From positions 470,453 to 534,452 of the forward strand of contig NZ_FUFN01000009.1 in the NCBI RefSeq assembly GCF_900162615.1: 64,000 nucleotides of DNA, written 5' to 3'. This document shows positions 16,804 through 26,400 of this stretch, in pieces. Under the pieces are notes generated by a model. The model did no database searches, was not told the DNA's origin, and worked only from the letters and a program-made list of their open reading frames with translations. A program made the position numbers and the translations under genes. Within the stretch, counting starts at the first letter, position 1. The number at the start of each line of letters is the position of its first letter. Source of the stretch: Virgibacillus proomii. GTDB lineage: Bacteria; Bacillota; Bacilli; Bacillales; Amphibacillaceae.

Positions 16804-17814
16804 TTATTTCACTTCTTTATTTGTAACAGATTTAGCTACTTCAATCAGTTCTTCTTTTGTTAGATCTTCACTGGCCAGCATAAAATCGACACCATTATGA
16901 GTCCATTCCACGGAGTTTTCAGTCATGGCTCCCACCGCAAATCCCAGGTTAACAATTTCCCCCTTTACTTCATTTGGAGAGTTCATCGCTGTTTGAGGTT
17001 TTGCTTGTTCTTCAATTAAAGTAAAGCTCTTATCACCTTCAAACGTTAAGATGACTCGATCTCCCTGATCCGTAGACGTCTCTTTCTTTTCTGTTAGTTC
17101 AGCTCCTGCCATGTAAGAAGGATAGTAAACCGTAAGCGGCTGTTCACCAGCTGTTGCAGTAGTTTCTTCGGCTTTTTCACTTCCCATATTTTTTTTCATA
17201 GAAAAATCATCGTCTGCAAATTTGGCTTTTTGATCAAAAGTAGAAAAAGTTACATCCACCAAAGCTTTTTTATCTTTGTCTAGAACTTTTACTTGCACTG
17301 GCTTTAATGATTTCTTATCAAGGTAAATTTCCTGATAAGGTAAATTGTTGTTACTTTGATAATTTGTTTTCGTTTTAAAAACATAGTGTGCATCTGTTAC
17401 TTCAAATTTGGCTTCCTTATCCTTTTTGATATCATTGATTAATGATTGATAAAGATACGGTTGACTGCTATTTTGTGGCCATTCCGCTTGAAACTTAAAG
17501 CTTTTCTTTAATGCAGGTGTTAAGACAAACACACCATCTTTATTTTTTAAAATTATTTGATTGCCCTTGTCATCATCTTGACTTGACAAGCCAACTCGAT
17601 ACATGTCTTTTTTCTTATGCCAGATGTCAATCTGGAATGTTTGCTGTTCCTGGCCTGTATTCATGTTCATTTCAGCTTTTGCTTTGTACCCGTCCATTTT
17701 TTCCATATTTTCTTTTAAATCTGCTATAACATCTTCTTGCGATTTCTCTCCACATGCTGACAATAACAATACGAAGCTCATTAAAATAATCAAACTACCG
17801 ATTTTCTTCTTCAT
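16804..17814 (-). CDS. YdcC-type outer-surface lipoprotein, LolA-like fold
   Basis: The 336-aa lipoprotein has a short signal peptide and the lipobox LLSAC (Cys21). The body resembles the LolA/RseB-like sporulation and surface lipoproteins of bacilli (the YdcC/DUF4367 type). Its role is not known; such folds bind lipid or act as stress sensors. The start is ATG at 17814, because GGGAG lies eight bases upstream; the ATG at 17820 is only two bases from it. It has the same place as B. subtilis ydcC, between acpS and alr, but here the nnr gene is inserted before it. Confidence 0.85.
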   Translation of the reverse strand: MKKKIGSLIILMSFVLLLSACGEKSQEDVIADLKENMEKMDGYKAKAEMNMNTGQEQQTFQIDIWHKKKDMYRVGLSSQDDDKGNQIILKNKDGVFVLTPALKKSFKFQAEWPQNSSQPYLYQSLINDIKKDKEAKFEVTDAHYVFKTKTNYQSNNNLPYQEIYLDKKSLKPVQVKVLDKDKKALVDVTFSTFDQKAKFADDDFSMKKNMGSEKAEETTATAGEQPLTVYYPSYMAGAELTEKKETSTDQGDRVILTFEGDKSFTLIEEQAKPQTAMNSPNEVKGEIVNLGFAVGAMTENSVEWTHNGVDFMLASEDLTKEELIEVAKSVTNKEVK

Positions 17815-17861
17815 GGACATATCTCCCTTGTCTCAGTTAAAACAAAGGGAACCTTATCACC

Positions 17862-19385
17862 TTATACCTCGTCAGAAATCATACGATATGCAGCCGAAAT
17901 TCCATTGATCACATCGCTTGCCAATAGATCATGTTCAGAATGCTGTTGGATAACTAATAAATCTGCAGACAGACCGTGTATAAAACATGCATTACATAAA
18001 GCTTGAAACAGATCTTGTTTTTGCATGATCATAGCTAGAATAATGCCCGTTAACACATCCCCGCTTCCACCTTTGGAAAGCCCAGGATTACCTGTTTGGT
18101 TTACCGCTTGTTTCCCATCCGGAGAAGTTATCATGGTATACTGTCCTTTTAACACCACATAAGTACGGTATTCTTTTGCAAATTCGCTTGCATATCGAAA
18201 AGGATTTTGTAGCAGTTCCTGAATGGATACTCCTAACAGCATGGCCATTTCTCCTGGATGTGGTGTAATAACAGTAGGTTGATCTCGTTCTTTTAACTTG
18301 CTTAAAGCTTGTGATAAGTGATATAAACCGTCTGCATCAATAATAAGAGGACAGTTAGCATTATCGATTACATTCTGAACAAGCTCTCCTGTCCAAGTTC
18401 TTCTCCCAATCCCCATCCCAATAGCTACAGCATGATAACCGCTCAAAATAAGATTCGCTTGATTATCAAGAAACCCATTTTTCTCAGATAAAACCATATA
18501 CATTGCTTCTACACAATTTGCAGCTACGGCTTGGATTACCTTTTCCGAAGTAGCTCCGGTAATTAAACCGGCACCAGCTCTTAATGCAGCTCTTATCGAC
18601 ATGGACAGTGCACCGGGCATTCCTATACACCCACCAATGATAATACCTTTTCCATGCTTGCCTTTATGATCATTCGGCTCTCTTTTTGGAAGACTTCTTT
18701 TCACATCTTTTAAATTCCAAACAGATTTAGTTGTATGTTGCTTGAAGGCTAATGTAGGCAAACCAATGGAGACAACCTCCCAAGATCCATAATAAGAAAA
18801 CGTGTCATTAAGAAAAACACTTAGCTTTGGTGCACCGATAATAATCGTGTGATCTGCTTTAATAGCAGTATAAGCTTCCACACCTTCATTCGCTGGAAGT
18901 CCGGATGGAATGTCAACAGAGATGATGAGCTTTTGTTTTTGCTTATTGATAAACGGAACCAATGATGCAAAGGGTTCGCGCAAATCACCATCTACACCAA
19001 TTCCGATCATTGCATCAATTAACACATTAGCTTCTTTAATCGCACGTACATCTTCACCAGCAAACTTTAATAAAGTACCTCCACAGTTTTCATAAACTTG
19101 CTTATGGTAATGGGCATCACCAGTTATCTTTTCATCTGGAACTATTTGTAACACGTTTACATCATACGCGTCATCAAGCAACGTACGTGCGATAACAAAT
19201 CCATCCCCTCCATTATTCCCTGCTCCTACCAGCACACATATTTTATCTTCCTTGGAGATTTTACGAGTTACTTTTTCAGCAACTGCTCGTCCGGCATTTT
19301 CCATCAACAGCTTCCCATCTAAACCGATCGTATGCATTGCGAAATGATCGATATCGTACATTTCTTTCGCGGTGACAATATACAA
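17862..19385 (-). CDS. nnr: Bifunctional NAD(P)H-hydrate epimerase / ADP-dependent dehydratase
   Basis: The 507-aa fusion repairs hydrated NAD(P)H. The N-terminal YjeF_N epimerase domain (about 1-210) has GAGNNGGDGFVIAR. The C-terminal carbohydrate-kinase-like dehydratase (about 225-500) has KGKHGKGIIIGG, TPHPGEMA and GNPGLSKGGSGDVLTG. The start is TTG at 19385, with GGAGG eight bases upstream. B. subtilis has separate proteins (YxkO is the dehydratase), whereas fused enzymes next to acpS are common in other firmicutes. It is cytosolic. Confidence 0.95.
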   Translation of the reverse strand: MYIVTAKEMYDIDHFAMHTIGLDGKLLMENAGRAVAEKVTRKISKEDKICVLVGAGNNGGDGFVIARTLLDDAYDVNVLQIVPDEKITGDAHYHKQVYENCGGTLLKFAGEDVRAIKEANVLIDAMIGIGVDGDLREPFASLVPFINKQKQKLIISVDIPSGLPANEGVEAYTAIKADHTIIIGAPKLSVFLNDTFSYYGSWEVVSIGLPTLAFKQHTTKSVWNLKDVKRSLPKREPNDHKGKHGKGIIIGGCIGMPGALSMSIRAALRAGAGLITGATSEKVIQAVAANCVEAMYMVLSEKNGFLDNQANLILSGYHAVAIGMGIGRRTWTGELVQNVIDNANCPLIIDADGLYHLSQALSKLKERDQPTVITPHPGEMAMLLGVSIQELLQNPFRYASEFAKEYRTYVVLKGQYTMITSPDGKQAVNQTGNPGLSKGGSGDVLTGIILAMIMQKQDLFQALCNACFIHGLSADLLVIQQHSEHDLLASDVINGISAAYRMISDEV

Positions 19386-19491
19386 ATCTGTTCCCTCCTA
19401 CCCGCACTAAAATAATATGAGACAACCTAAGTGATTATGCATTTACAGATCTTGTTTTAGAACCATAATCAGTCATTTTTTAATCGCTTTT

Positions 19492-19851
19492 TTAAAGCTC
19501 TTCAATAATAACTTGAGCAGCCGCGTATTCTCTTGTATGGCTGATTGATAAAAATAAATTAGTTTGTTCAAATCCTTTTACATATAGATGAGGTGCACCA
19601 CTTTTTAATATTTGCACTTCCATATCCTGAAAACTTAACTTTCCAATCCCAGTACCAGCTGCCTTAGAAAAAGCCTCCTTTGCTGCAAATCTTCCGGCAA
19701 CAAACTCTACCTTCCTTTTATCAGTTTTTAACGAAGCATAAATTTCTCTTTCCTTTGGTGTTAAAATACGCTCAATAAATCGGCAGTTTCTCTCAAGATT
19801 TTGTTTAATCCGATACAATTCTATTATATCAATTCCAATCCCTTTAATCAT
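19492..19851 (-). CDS. acpS: Holo-[acyl carrier protein] synthase
   Basis: The 119-aa AcpS transfers 4'-phosphopantetheine from CoA to apo-ACP, needed for fatty acid synthesis. It has the metal-binding GIDIIEL (Asp8) and RFAAKEAFSKA (Glu59) signature, and normal length. It is the first gene of the minus-strand group acpS-nnr-ydcC-alr, with the conserved place next to the rhomboid gene that diverges from it. Confidence 0.97.
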   Translation of the reverse strand: MIKGIGIDIIELYRIKQNLERNCRFIERILTPKEREIYASLKTDKRKVEFVAGRFAAKEAFSKAAGTGIGKLSFQDMEVQILKSGAPHLYVKGFEQTNLFLSISHTREYAAAQVIIEEL

Positions 19852-20068
19852 AACTCTTCTACCTCTTTCACAAAATAATTAACATGCATTTTTAAACCTC
19901 TATTCACAGTAAAGTAGGAATAGCCCAAATTAGACATTTAGATTGTATTTTTTCTCACTTTACTTTGTTCGATATAACAGTGCTAAAACCTCTTCCAAGA
20001 AGGAATGTCATCCTGCTCTTATTTCATAATTATACTGTAATAATAAGTAATAATTATGGTATGATAAA

Positions 20069-20425
20069 GAAAACTTGGCTAGCGGCAAGCGGAGCGCAGT
20101 CGATTGCCTAGTTGCACTTATACTTATTACCTTGAAATCTTTGCAACATTGAATCTGCTTCTACATTTATTTATTTAACGTATATAGAAAACTTGGCTAG
20201 CGTTCAAGCGGAGTGCAGACGATTGCCTAGTTGCACTTATACTTATTACCTTGAAATCTTTGCAACATTGAATCTGCTTCTACGTTTATTTATTTAACGT
20301 ATATAGAAAACTTGGCTAGCGTTCAAGCGGAGTGCAGACGATTGCCTAGTTGCACTTATACTTAAATCCTTGAAATTTTTACAACGTCGAAGTCTCTACA
20401 TGTTAATTTTATTTTAACGTGTAGA
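20069..20425 (+). repeat. Three tandem copies of a 118-120 bp repeat
   Basis: Units begin GAAAACTTGGCTAGCG at 20069, 20187 and 20306 (periods 118, 119 and 120). The first two differ at only a few bases, while the third diverges in its second half. Each has AACTTGGC/GCCTAGTT and AGTGCA/TGCACT inverted pairs and ends in a small palindrome (ACGTTTATTTATTTAACGT in the second). There are no reading frames. The unit start resembles that of type B (AGAAAAACTTGGCT). The rest of the 19852-21071 gap, apart from 20640-20812, is unassigned. Confidence 0.85.
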
Positions 20426-20639
20426 GAAAACTATTTATGATCGTATGAAAATATATTCTAAAGATTAATAAGAGCCTTTCTTCCATTTCTACAAAAAATA
20501 ACGAGTTAAAAAATCTAAATGCAACATCCTAGAAATTAGAAAATAGTTTTCTTTAAGGTCAAATTTAAGGGAACTTTTCGACCTTGAACCAATAACTGTG
20601 AACTTAAGCAATATTCTCTCCTTGTTGTTTTGGAATTTA

Positions 20640-20812
20640 TATTCGTTTCTACATGGTGGATAATCTTTTTGAAAAGTATCTTCGTAAGCTTAAGCGGTCA
20701 ACTGCAACATACTTCGATCTTCTTCCTGCGATAAGTTAACATCGACACGGATCTAAAGGAAGACCGACTAAAAACGGGCTTGCCGCTCAGGCGTTGGCAT
20801 ACCTCTATTTTA
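20640..20812 (+). repeat. Dispersed repeat family C, copy 1
   Basis: It is homologous to the reverse complement of 26984-27165. Shared blocks are TTTCTACATGGTGGATA, ATCTAAAG, CGGGCTTGCCGCTCAGG and the flanking GTT-rich arms. It contains a CGGGCTTGCCG hairpin and, in the other copy, paired CAACACC/GGTGTCG arms. It does not code. Confidence 0.65.
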
Positions 20813-21071
20813 GAGGCATATTTCCTCTATCTCGTCAAAAGATCTCCTGTTTGTATGGCTAACCGAGTACTTCAGGCTTTTGTTCTTAGACTCATCCTAA
20901 TATACTTGAACCTTAAATAAGCGAATTTTACCACCCGCTAGAAACAGGGATAAAAAGCATGTATATTTAAAACAACGCTAGAATCAAAATATCTATATAG
21001 AATTAATCGATTTCACTCAGCACCAATCCATTGATCGCTTCAATTTGAAAAAAACTATTTGGAGGAGTCCA

Positions 21072-21851
21072 ATGTTTATTCGAAACGAAAGAAGTATAAA
21101 AGAATTTATGCAATCTTATCCGGTTGTCTCTGCATTAGTTATCATCCATCTAGTGTTATGGTTCATTATTAACTTCTTACAGTTACCTATTGGAATAATG
21201 ATTTATCAATTAGGCGAGGGTAATAATTACTTTATTTCCCAAGGGGAATATTGGAGATTAATTACGCCAATTTTTCTTCATGCCGATTTAATGCACGTAC
21301 TGTTCAATTCCTTTTCACTCGTGTTATTTGGACCGGCTCTAGAACAAATGTTAGGAAGAAGTAAGTTTACTCTCGCCTATCTGCTTGCAGGACTGATTGG
21401 TAATATAGGAACCTATCTGTTTGCACCATCTAACTACTTTTTTACTCATGTTGGAGCTTCTGGAGCTATATTTGGTTTATTTGGTATTTATCTATTTATG
21501 GTGTCCTTTCGTAAGCATTTAATTGATCAAGTAAGTTCACAAATAATAACAACCATATTAGTCATTGGACTAATAATGACATTCATTCGTCCAAATATAA
21601 ATATTTATGGTCATATCTTTGGATTTATTGGCGGATTCATTATAGCCCCGGTCGTCTTAGCTGGTGCTAAAGCATATAACCCTTGGGCTTCTTTAGTAAG
21701 ACGTAAACGTTATAAAAATGATGATGACAGCATTCAATTCGATCCTAACCGTTGGGAAAAACGCCGGTTTCCACGTTCGACAAAGAAAAACATTTTGTGG
21801 ATTATTTTAGGTGTTTTAGCATTACTAGGACTCCTTAGCCGGTTTTTTTGA
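21072..21851 (+). CDS. Rhomboid family intramembrane serine protease
   Basis: The 259-aa protein has six to seven membrane segments. Catalytic Ser130 lies in GASGAIFG and His181 in IYGHIFGFIGGF; the supporting Asn79 is in HVLFNSF, and a WR motif is in EYWRLITPIF. It cleaves transmembrane substrates within the membrane; the target is unknown. The start is ATG at 21072, with GGAGGAG four bases upstream; the 21045 reading lacks a ribosome site. It is in the position of B. subtilis ydcA, divergent from acpS, although that protein may have lost catalytic residues. Confidence 0.92.
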   Translation: MFIRNERSIKEFMQSYPVVSALVIIHLVLWFIINFLQLPIGIMIYQLGEGNNYFISQGEYWRLITPIFLHADLMHVLFNSFSLVLFGPALEQMLGRSKFTLAYLLAGLIGNIGTYLFAPSNYFFTHVGASGAIFGLFGIYLFMVSFRKHLIDQVSSQIITTILVIGLIMTFIRPNINIYGHIFGFIGGFIIAPVVLAGAKAYNPWASLVRRKRYKNDDDSIQFDPNRWEKRRFPRSTKKNILWIILGVLALLGLLSRFF

Positions 21852-22086
21852 TGTCTATTATAGTCCATAATCAAATATCGCCATGTTTTAATTTTGAAAG
21901 CAGTCCAAATGAATGACTACCAGTTAATGCTTGGTATTGTGAAACTTTATTTGCGGACTTCTCTTAATATTAGTTGGACATAGAGAATCCTTAACTTTTT
22001 AATACGATCTTTCTCCCAAAACTCTACCGTTAGCTTAAAACAATTGCCATAGACCATTAAAAAATGCATTAGGAGGAGAAAAATAT

Positions 22087-23040
22087 ATGGCAAATATTTA
22101 TGAAATTGCTAAATTAGCTGATGTTTCTGTTTCGACTGTCTCCAGAGTATTAAATAACCATAAATATGTATCGGAAGAAAAGAGAAAACGAGTACAACAA
22201 ATAATCAAAGAATTGAACTACACTCCGAATAGAAATGCTGTTGATTTGATACGAGGAGAGACGAGAATGATTGGTGTTATTATTCCGTATAACAATAATC
22301 AGGCATTTGATCAAATGCTACATGGCATTCTTAATAAATCTACTGAACTTGATTATTCTGTTGCCGTTCTTCCAACAAAATATAACAAGCAAAAAGAACT
22401 AGAATATTTAGCAATGCTTAAAAATAAACTGCTGGATGCGATAATTATAACTTCCAGGTCAAACAGCTGGGATAAAATCATTCCTTTTACTAAATACGGT
22501 ACCATCATTTCTTGTGAATATACGGAGTTCAAGGAAATCGGTTGTTCATATTTGGATCGCTACGCATCTTATATCGATGTCTTTAAAACATTAAAAAATA
22601 AAGGATATACAACCATTGCTTTTACTACCGGAAGAGAAGCCGCTGAAAGCTTAAGTACAAGACAAACAATTGCCGCTTATGAATCTGTCATTGGCCATGT
22701 AAATTCAGAATTGCATATTTCAAACTGCTTTTGCTTTGAAGATGGTTATAAAGCAGCTAAAACATTGTTAGCATTAAAAAATCGGCCTACTGCAATCTTT
22801 GCTAACGGCGATGAGATAGCCGGCGCCATTTATCAGTATGCAAAATCCATTGGCTTTCATGTGCCGCGAGACATTGCAATTATCGGTCAAGAAAATCAGC
22901 CAATCGGGGTCGCTCTCGGAATTTCAACGCTTCATCACCGTTTAGGAACAGTTGGTGAGCAGGCGTTTGAGCTTGCAGTAAAAAAATCTTCAGCTAAAGT
23001 AAAAACATCATATGAAATTATTCAACGAGCCTCCATTTAA
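22087..23040 (+). CDS. LacI family transcriptional regulator
   Basis: The 317-aa repressor has a typical LacI helix-turn-helix (IYEIAKLADVSVSTVSRVLN, residues 4-23), hinge helix and periplasmic-binding-like effector domain (about 60-315, ending ALGISTLHHRLGTVGEQAFEL). AGGAGG precedes the ATG. No sugar genes are adjacent; the next gene is a HAD phosphatase whose promoter spacer contains the palindrome TGAAATGCGTTTCA. The effector is unknown. The 235-bp gap before it (21852-22086) contains only a decayed type A start near 21940. Confidence 0.9.
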   Translation: MANIYEIAKLADVSVSTVSRVLNNHKYVSEEKRKRVQQIIKELNYTPNRNAVDLIRGETRMIGVIIPYNNNQAFDQMLHGILNKSTELDYSVAVLPTKYNKQKELEYLAMLKNKLLDAIIITSRSNSWDKIIPFTKYGTIISCEYTEFKEIGCSYLDRYASYIDVFKTLKNKGYTTIAFTTGREAAESLSTRQTIAAYESVIGHVNSELHISNCFCFEDGYKAAKTLLALKNRPTAIFANGDEIAGAIYQYAKSIGFHVPRDIAIIGQENQPIGVALGISTLHHRLGTVGEQAFELAVKKSSAKVKTSYEIIQRASI

Positions 23041-23123
23041 AAATACAAATGGAATTTGTATCAACCTCATCTATAGCGGTTATACATGAAACATAATTAT
23101 TGCTTTCTTATCCTTGTAAAAAA

Positions 23124-23169
23124 TTCTTTTATTACGTGGGGAATATAGTTTCCCCCTTGTATAAAAGAA
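23124..23169. terminator. Long inverted repeat, probable terminator of the LacI gene
   Basis: TTCTTTTAT and ATAAAAGAA flank GGGGAA/TTCCCC around a five-base loop, a 46-nt palindrome about 85 bases after the LacI stop. Symmetry makes the direction undecidable, and the U-tract is weak. Confidence 0.45.
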
Positions 23170-23354
23170 AAATTAGTCAACCCTTCTTACAGTCCATTCC
23201 CACTACCCGCAATATGTAAAACGGCCACTCTTATTTTCCAAACGAATGGAGAATGTTAGAGCATTTTACTTTTCCTTCATAACATTACACACTCTCCATA
23301 CTTTCATTTCTTTTGATTACACAGATGAAAAATATAAAGAGACTATAAAATGTG

Positions 23355-23385
23355 TTGACCTGAAATGCGTTTCATCTTCTAAACT
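23355..23385 (+). promoter_or_regulatory. Promoter of the HAD gene with palindromic operator
   Basis: TTGACC (23355-23360) is directly followed by the perfect-arm palindrome TGAAATGCGTTTCA (23361-23374) and a TAAACT -10 (23380-23385). The palindrome fills the promoter spacer and resembles LacI-family operators, although its centre is GC rather than the usual CG. Control by the neighbouring LacI protein is an inference. Confidence 0.5.
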
Positions 23386-23418
23386 AAATATCAAACAACA
23401 AAAAAGGAGATGAACAAC

Positions 23419-24054
23419 TTGTATCACACATTTATTTTTGACTTAGATGGAACGATTATCGATTCAGAAACAATTGGTCTTGAAGCGTTACAAGCAGCGT
23501 TAAAAGAGATAGGAATAAATAAAACGTTAGAAGAACTTCGTTTTTCAATAGGTATACCCGGATTAAGAACCCTAGAAATCTTGGAAATTGGAGACATTCC
23601 AACCGCACTCCATAGTTGGCTTGAAAAGCAGAAACCATTTATGGAAAATGTCCCTATATTTCCTGGAATAACGGAGGTTCTTGAACAACTACCAAACTTA
23701 GCTATTGTAACTTCCCAAAACAGAAAAGAATTGCAAGCAGGATTTAAAAAACTAAGGATCGCTCCTTATTTTAAAACTGTTGTCTGTGCAGATGATACAG
23801 AAAAACATAAACCTAATCCAGATCCTTTATTATTTGCTTTACAATTATTAAAAATTAAAAAACATGAAGCCATTTACATTGGAGATTCCATCTATGATAT
23901 GCGCTGTGCTAAAGCAGCAGGCGTAGAATTTGGGGTAGCTGCTTGGGGGTTAACTTCAACTTCTAAATTTATCGAAGCGGATTATATTTTCGAGACTCCT
24001 AATGATATCTTGCGTTTAAAAGCAGACAACACACCAACATCCTATATCATATAA
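23419..24054 (+). CDS. HAD superfamily phosphatase, beta-phosphoglucomutase/PpaX-like
   Basis: The 211-aa HAD hydrolase has motif I FDLDGT (Asp8, Asp10), motif II TSQ, the motif III lysine in KHKPNPDPL and motif IV GDSIYDM. A small helical cap follows motif I, as in pyrophosphatase PpaX and phosphoglycolate phosphatase relatives. The substrate cannot be told. The start is TTG at 23419, with AAGGAG nine bases upstream; the ATG at 23410 touches the ribosome site. It is a single gene under a promoter carrying a LacI-like palindrome. Confidence 0.88.
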   Translation: MYHTFIFDLDGTIIDSETIGLEALQAALKEIGINKTLEELRFSIGIPGLRTLEILEIGDIPTALHSWLEKQKPFMENVPIFPGITEVLEQLPNLAIVTSQNRKELQAGFKKLRIAPYFKTVVCADDTEKHKPNPDPLLFALQLLKIKKHEAIYIGDSIYDMRCAKAAGVEFGVAAWGLTSTSKFIEADYIFETPNDILRLKADNTPTSYII

Positions 24055-24361
24055 ATTTGCTTTAGTGAGAGATGACCCTCCTAAGAAGAACGAATCAGAT
24101 CACAAGTCTTCTAAAAGGAAAACGTATTTTCTTCAGAATGCGTAACGTTTTCTTATTGCTGGAACACAATCTGATTGTCATTCTTAACAAGGAAAGAAGC
24201 TAGTTATATTCATGCCGAAAATCATTTAAATAACTGCCCCCTTTCCTTTATCGGCAGACCTATCGTTTTTGTCGTTGTCAATACCTTTACTTTACTTCGT
24301 TACACTTCCCAGCTTTCAGATTGGCAAAGTCTAACAACCTCGTTAGTATGGAGACGGTTGA

Positions 24362-24403
24362 AACGGACCATCCATGAAAAGTGGAAGCCTTGGATGGTCC
24401 GTT
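24362..24403. other. Perfect 13-bp inverted repeat between convergent genes
   Basis: AACGGACCATCCA (24362-24374) pairs exactly with TGGATGGTCCGTT (24391-24403) around a 16-base loop. It lies between the converging HAD and ydbT genes but lacks a U-tract on either side. It may be a terminator or a protein site. A second, imperfect inverted repeat (GGAAAACGT/ACGTTTTC) lies at about 24116-24153. Confidence 0.6.
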
Positions 24404-24467
24404 AAATTATAAGTTACAATCTTTAAATACTTCAAGGTTAAAATCCAATTTTGGTAGCTTACAAACG

Positions 24468-25937
24468 TTAAACATCACAATCATATTTCTTCGTTACATT
24501 TTTTGAGGAAGACCGTTTTCGATAGGAATACCAGGATGCTATGCGATCCACATCTCTTTCCTCTAAATCTTTAATTTTATAATGACTACCTAAGCTATAA
24601 TTTCCAAGAATAGATGCTTCGATGTTTGCTAAATGCTGTTTTCGATGTATGATATGCTGTTGTTTTCCCATAGTTTGAATTCGTTTGTGAAAAATAATCA
24701 ACGTCTGTTTATACCATTTTCGATATGTAAGTATTATCCGCTCCTTTTCCAGCAGAAATCCCGCATCACGATAGCGTAAATAACCAAACCAGATCCCTAC
24801 TGCCAATAATATAAGAGCTGTCCAGCTAAAGGTTGGTAAAAAGATAAGAATAGCTATACTAATTAAAACCATAGGTACACAAGCTCGTAATAAATAATAT
24901 TTTAATGCCCGATTAGGAAGTGTTTGGATTTGTCCTTTCGGTAATGTATAGGCAGGTAAAAGGCTTGATAATAATTCCTCGACTTCTTTCTTTTTTAACA
25001 GCGGATACAGCACAAAAGCTCCTCCGCTATCCTCAACATTGCCAGCCACCTCAGCAAAAATAGTAGCATAGCCAAATGGCTGTCGGAAAATACTTTCTTC
25101 CATTCCAATTGCCTGAATTCGCTTTAAAGGTATCGTTGTTTGTTTTTTTTCAAATAAGCCGCGGGTGATAAATAATTCATTTTCATGCCTTTCAATTCTA
25201 AAGTTCCAAAATTTAATCATCGTACCAGCGATTCCAAGTAACCAAAGAATCAATAAGATGCTGCTTATAATGATAATTAAAAGAAATACACTTAGACTTA
25301 TAATCCAGTTAAGCATATCATCGTAAACATGTTTTGGAATAAATTGCTCTACTTCAGAAAAGAAAAAAGCGATAATAGCTAAAAGGAAACCGATACTACC
25401 AGAAGTTGTTCCGGCAATAAATAATCGTTTATTGGAAATTTGATGAAATGGTACTTGAGCTTCGACATCTTGTTTTCTTAAAGCAGCAGTTTTAGAATAT
25501 CCTTTTAATTCTTTATGCAACCGCTCTGCTTCTGTTAGTTTTACAGCTGTTAACGAAGCCTCTGCTTCTTTTCCGGATCCAGCTGTTTCAATTTGTACCC
25601 TTGCCAGCTTAAAAATTCGATGGAGAACATTAACTGTTAGATCAATCGATTGTATTCTCCCTTTAGATATATATCTTTTTTTGCGAACGAATATTCCCCA
25701 CTCTATTTGTAGCTCGTCCTCTGTTACAACATAGGTAAAACGAAGCCAAGAAATAATACTAAATGCGGTAAAAATAACGAGTAGTAACGCGATGCCACTA
25801 AAGACATATAAAAAGTAATCTTTCGAAAACGAAATAAATGAAACAATAATTGGTATAATAACCTCGCGATATGAAAATAAATGAATGACTTTAAAGATAA
25901 TCACAGCAGGATGCATACGTCTTGGTTTATACATCAT
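24468..25937 (-). CDS. ydbT: YdbT-like membrane protein with bacterial PH domains
   Basis: The 489-aa membrane protein has about six hydrophobic segments and three bacterial PH (DUF304/bPH2) stretches, around residues 60-150, 240-330 and 390-470. The recognisable phrase RIQSIDLTVNVLHRIF is in the first, and an RIQAIGMEESIFRQPFGY-type second copy follows. Its function is not established; the B. subtilis YdbST pair has been linked to resistance to an antimicrobial peptide of B. amyloliquefaciens. Its start overlaps the ydbS 3' end, so the two are translated as a pair. Confidence 0.88.
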   Translation of the reverse strand: MMYKPRRMHPAVIIFKVIHLFSYREVIIPIIVSFISFSKDYFLYVFSGIALLLVIFTAFSIISWLRFTYVVTEDELQIEWGIFVRKKRYISKGRIQSIDLTVNVLHRIFKLARVQIETAGSGKEAEASLTAVKLTEAERLHKELKGYSKTAALRKQDVEAQVPFHQISNKRLFIAGTTSGSIGFLLAIIAFFFSEVEQFIPKHVYDDMLNWIISLSVFLLIIIISSILLILWLLGIAGTMIKFWNFRIERHENELFITRGLFEKKQTTIPLKRIQAIGMEESIFRQPFGYATIFAEVAGNVEDSGGAFVLYPLLKKKEVEELLSSLLPAYTLPKGQIQTLPNRALKYYLLRACVPMVLISIAILIFLPTFSWTALILLAVGIWFGYLRYRDAGFLLEKERIILTYRKWYKQTLIIFHKRIQTMGKQQHIIHRKQHLANIEASILGNYSLGSHYKIKDLEERDVDRIASWYSYRKRSSSKNVTKKYDCDV

Positions 25938-26400
25938 CGTCTTCCGTCCTCGCTAACTCAGAAATATGATCTCTTAAAATTGAAGCATCTTCCTCGTTTA
26001 ATGCTGGTATTTCATGTACTGTTGCTGCCGTTGAAATCGTTACACTTGCCAAGCCATACCGCTTTAGTATTGGACCTTGTTTCGTATCCACATGCTGAAC
26101 CCGCGCCATCGGAACGAGTGTTCTAGAGACAATTAATATACCATGCTGTACATATATTTCTTGATCAAACAATTCATACCGCCAGCGTCTCCAGCGAAGT
26201 TTAGGAACCACAAACGTACATATATATCCTAGTAGAACAGTCACTACTAGAGCTAACACGTTATACCACGAAAAAAAATCAAAGAGAAAACTAACAATCA
26301 GTTCACCTACTACAATTATAATTGCAAAATAAATTGCTGACGTTATTTTCCACACCTTAATCGCATCTTTAGCTATTTCATGCTTAGGGGGTTGTCTCAT
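25927..26400 (-). CDS. ydbS: YdbS-like membrane protein with bacterial PH domain
   Basis: The 157-aa protein has two N-terminal membrane segments (about 15-60) and one bPH2 domain (about 65-150, with RVQHVDTKQGPILKRYGLA). It is close to B. subtilis YdbS over its full length. The start is ATG at 26400 (MRQPPKHEI), with AAGGATG upstream; the extension to 26463 is not supported. It precedes and overlaps ydbT, and the pair probably acts as one membrane complex. Confidence 0.9.
   Translation of the reverse strand: MRQPPKHEIAKDAIKVWKITSAIYFAIIIVVGELIVSFLFDFFSWYNVLALVVTVLLGYICTFVVPKLRWRRWRYELFDQEIYVQHGILIVSRTLVPMARVQHVDTKQGPILKRYGLASVTISTAATVHEIPALNEEDASILRDHISELARTEDDDV

Noticed and set aside
20069..20425. 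Regularly spaced repeats that could suggest a CRISPR array
   Set aside because: The whole 118-120 bp unit is repeated, with no variable spacers, and no cas genes are present.
24175..24405. A 76-codon plus-strand frame after the HAD gene
   Set aside because: No ribosome site, and it runs through the perfect hairpin at 24362-24403.
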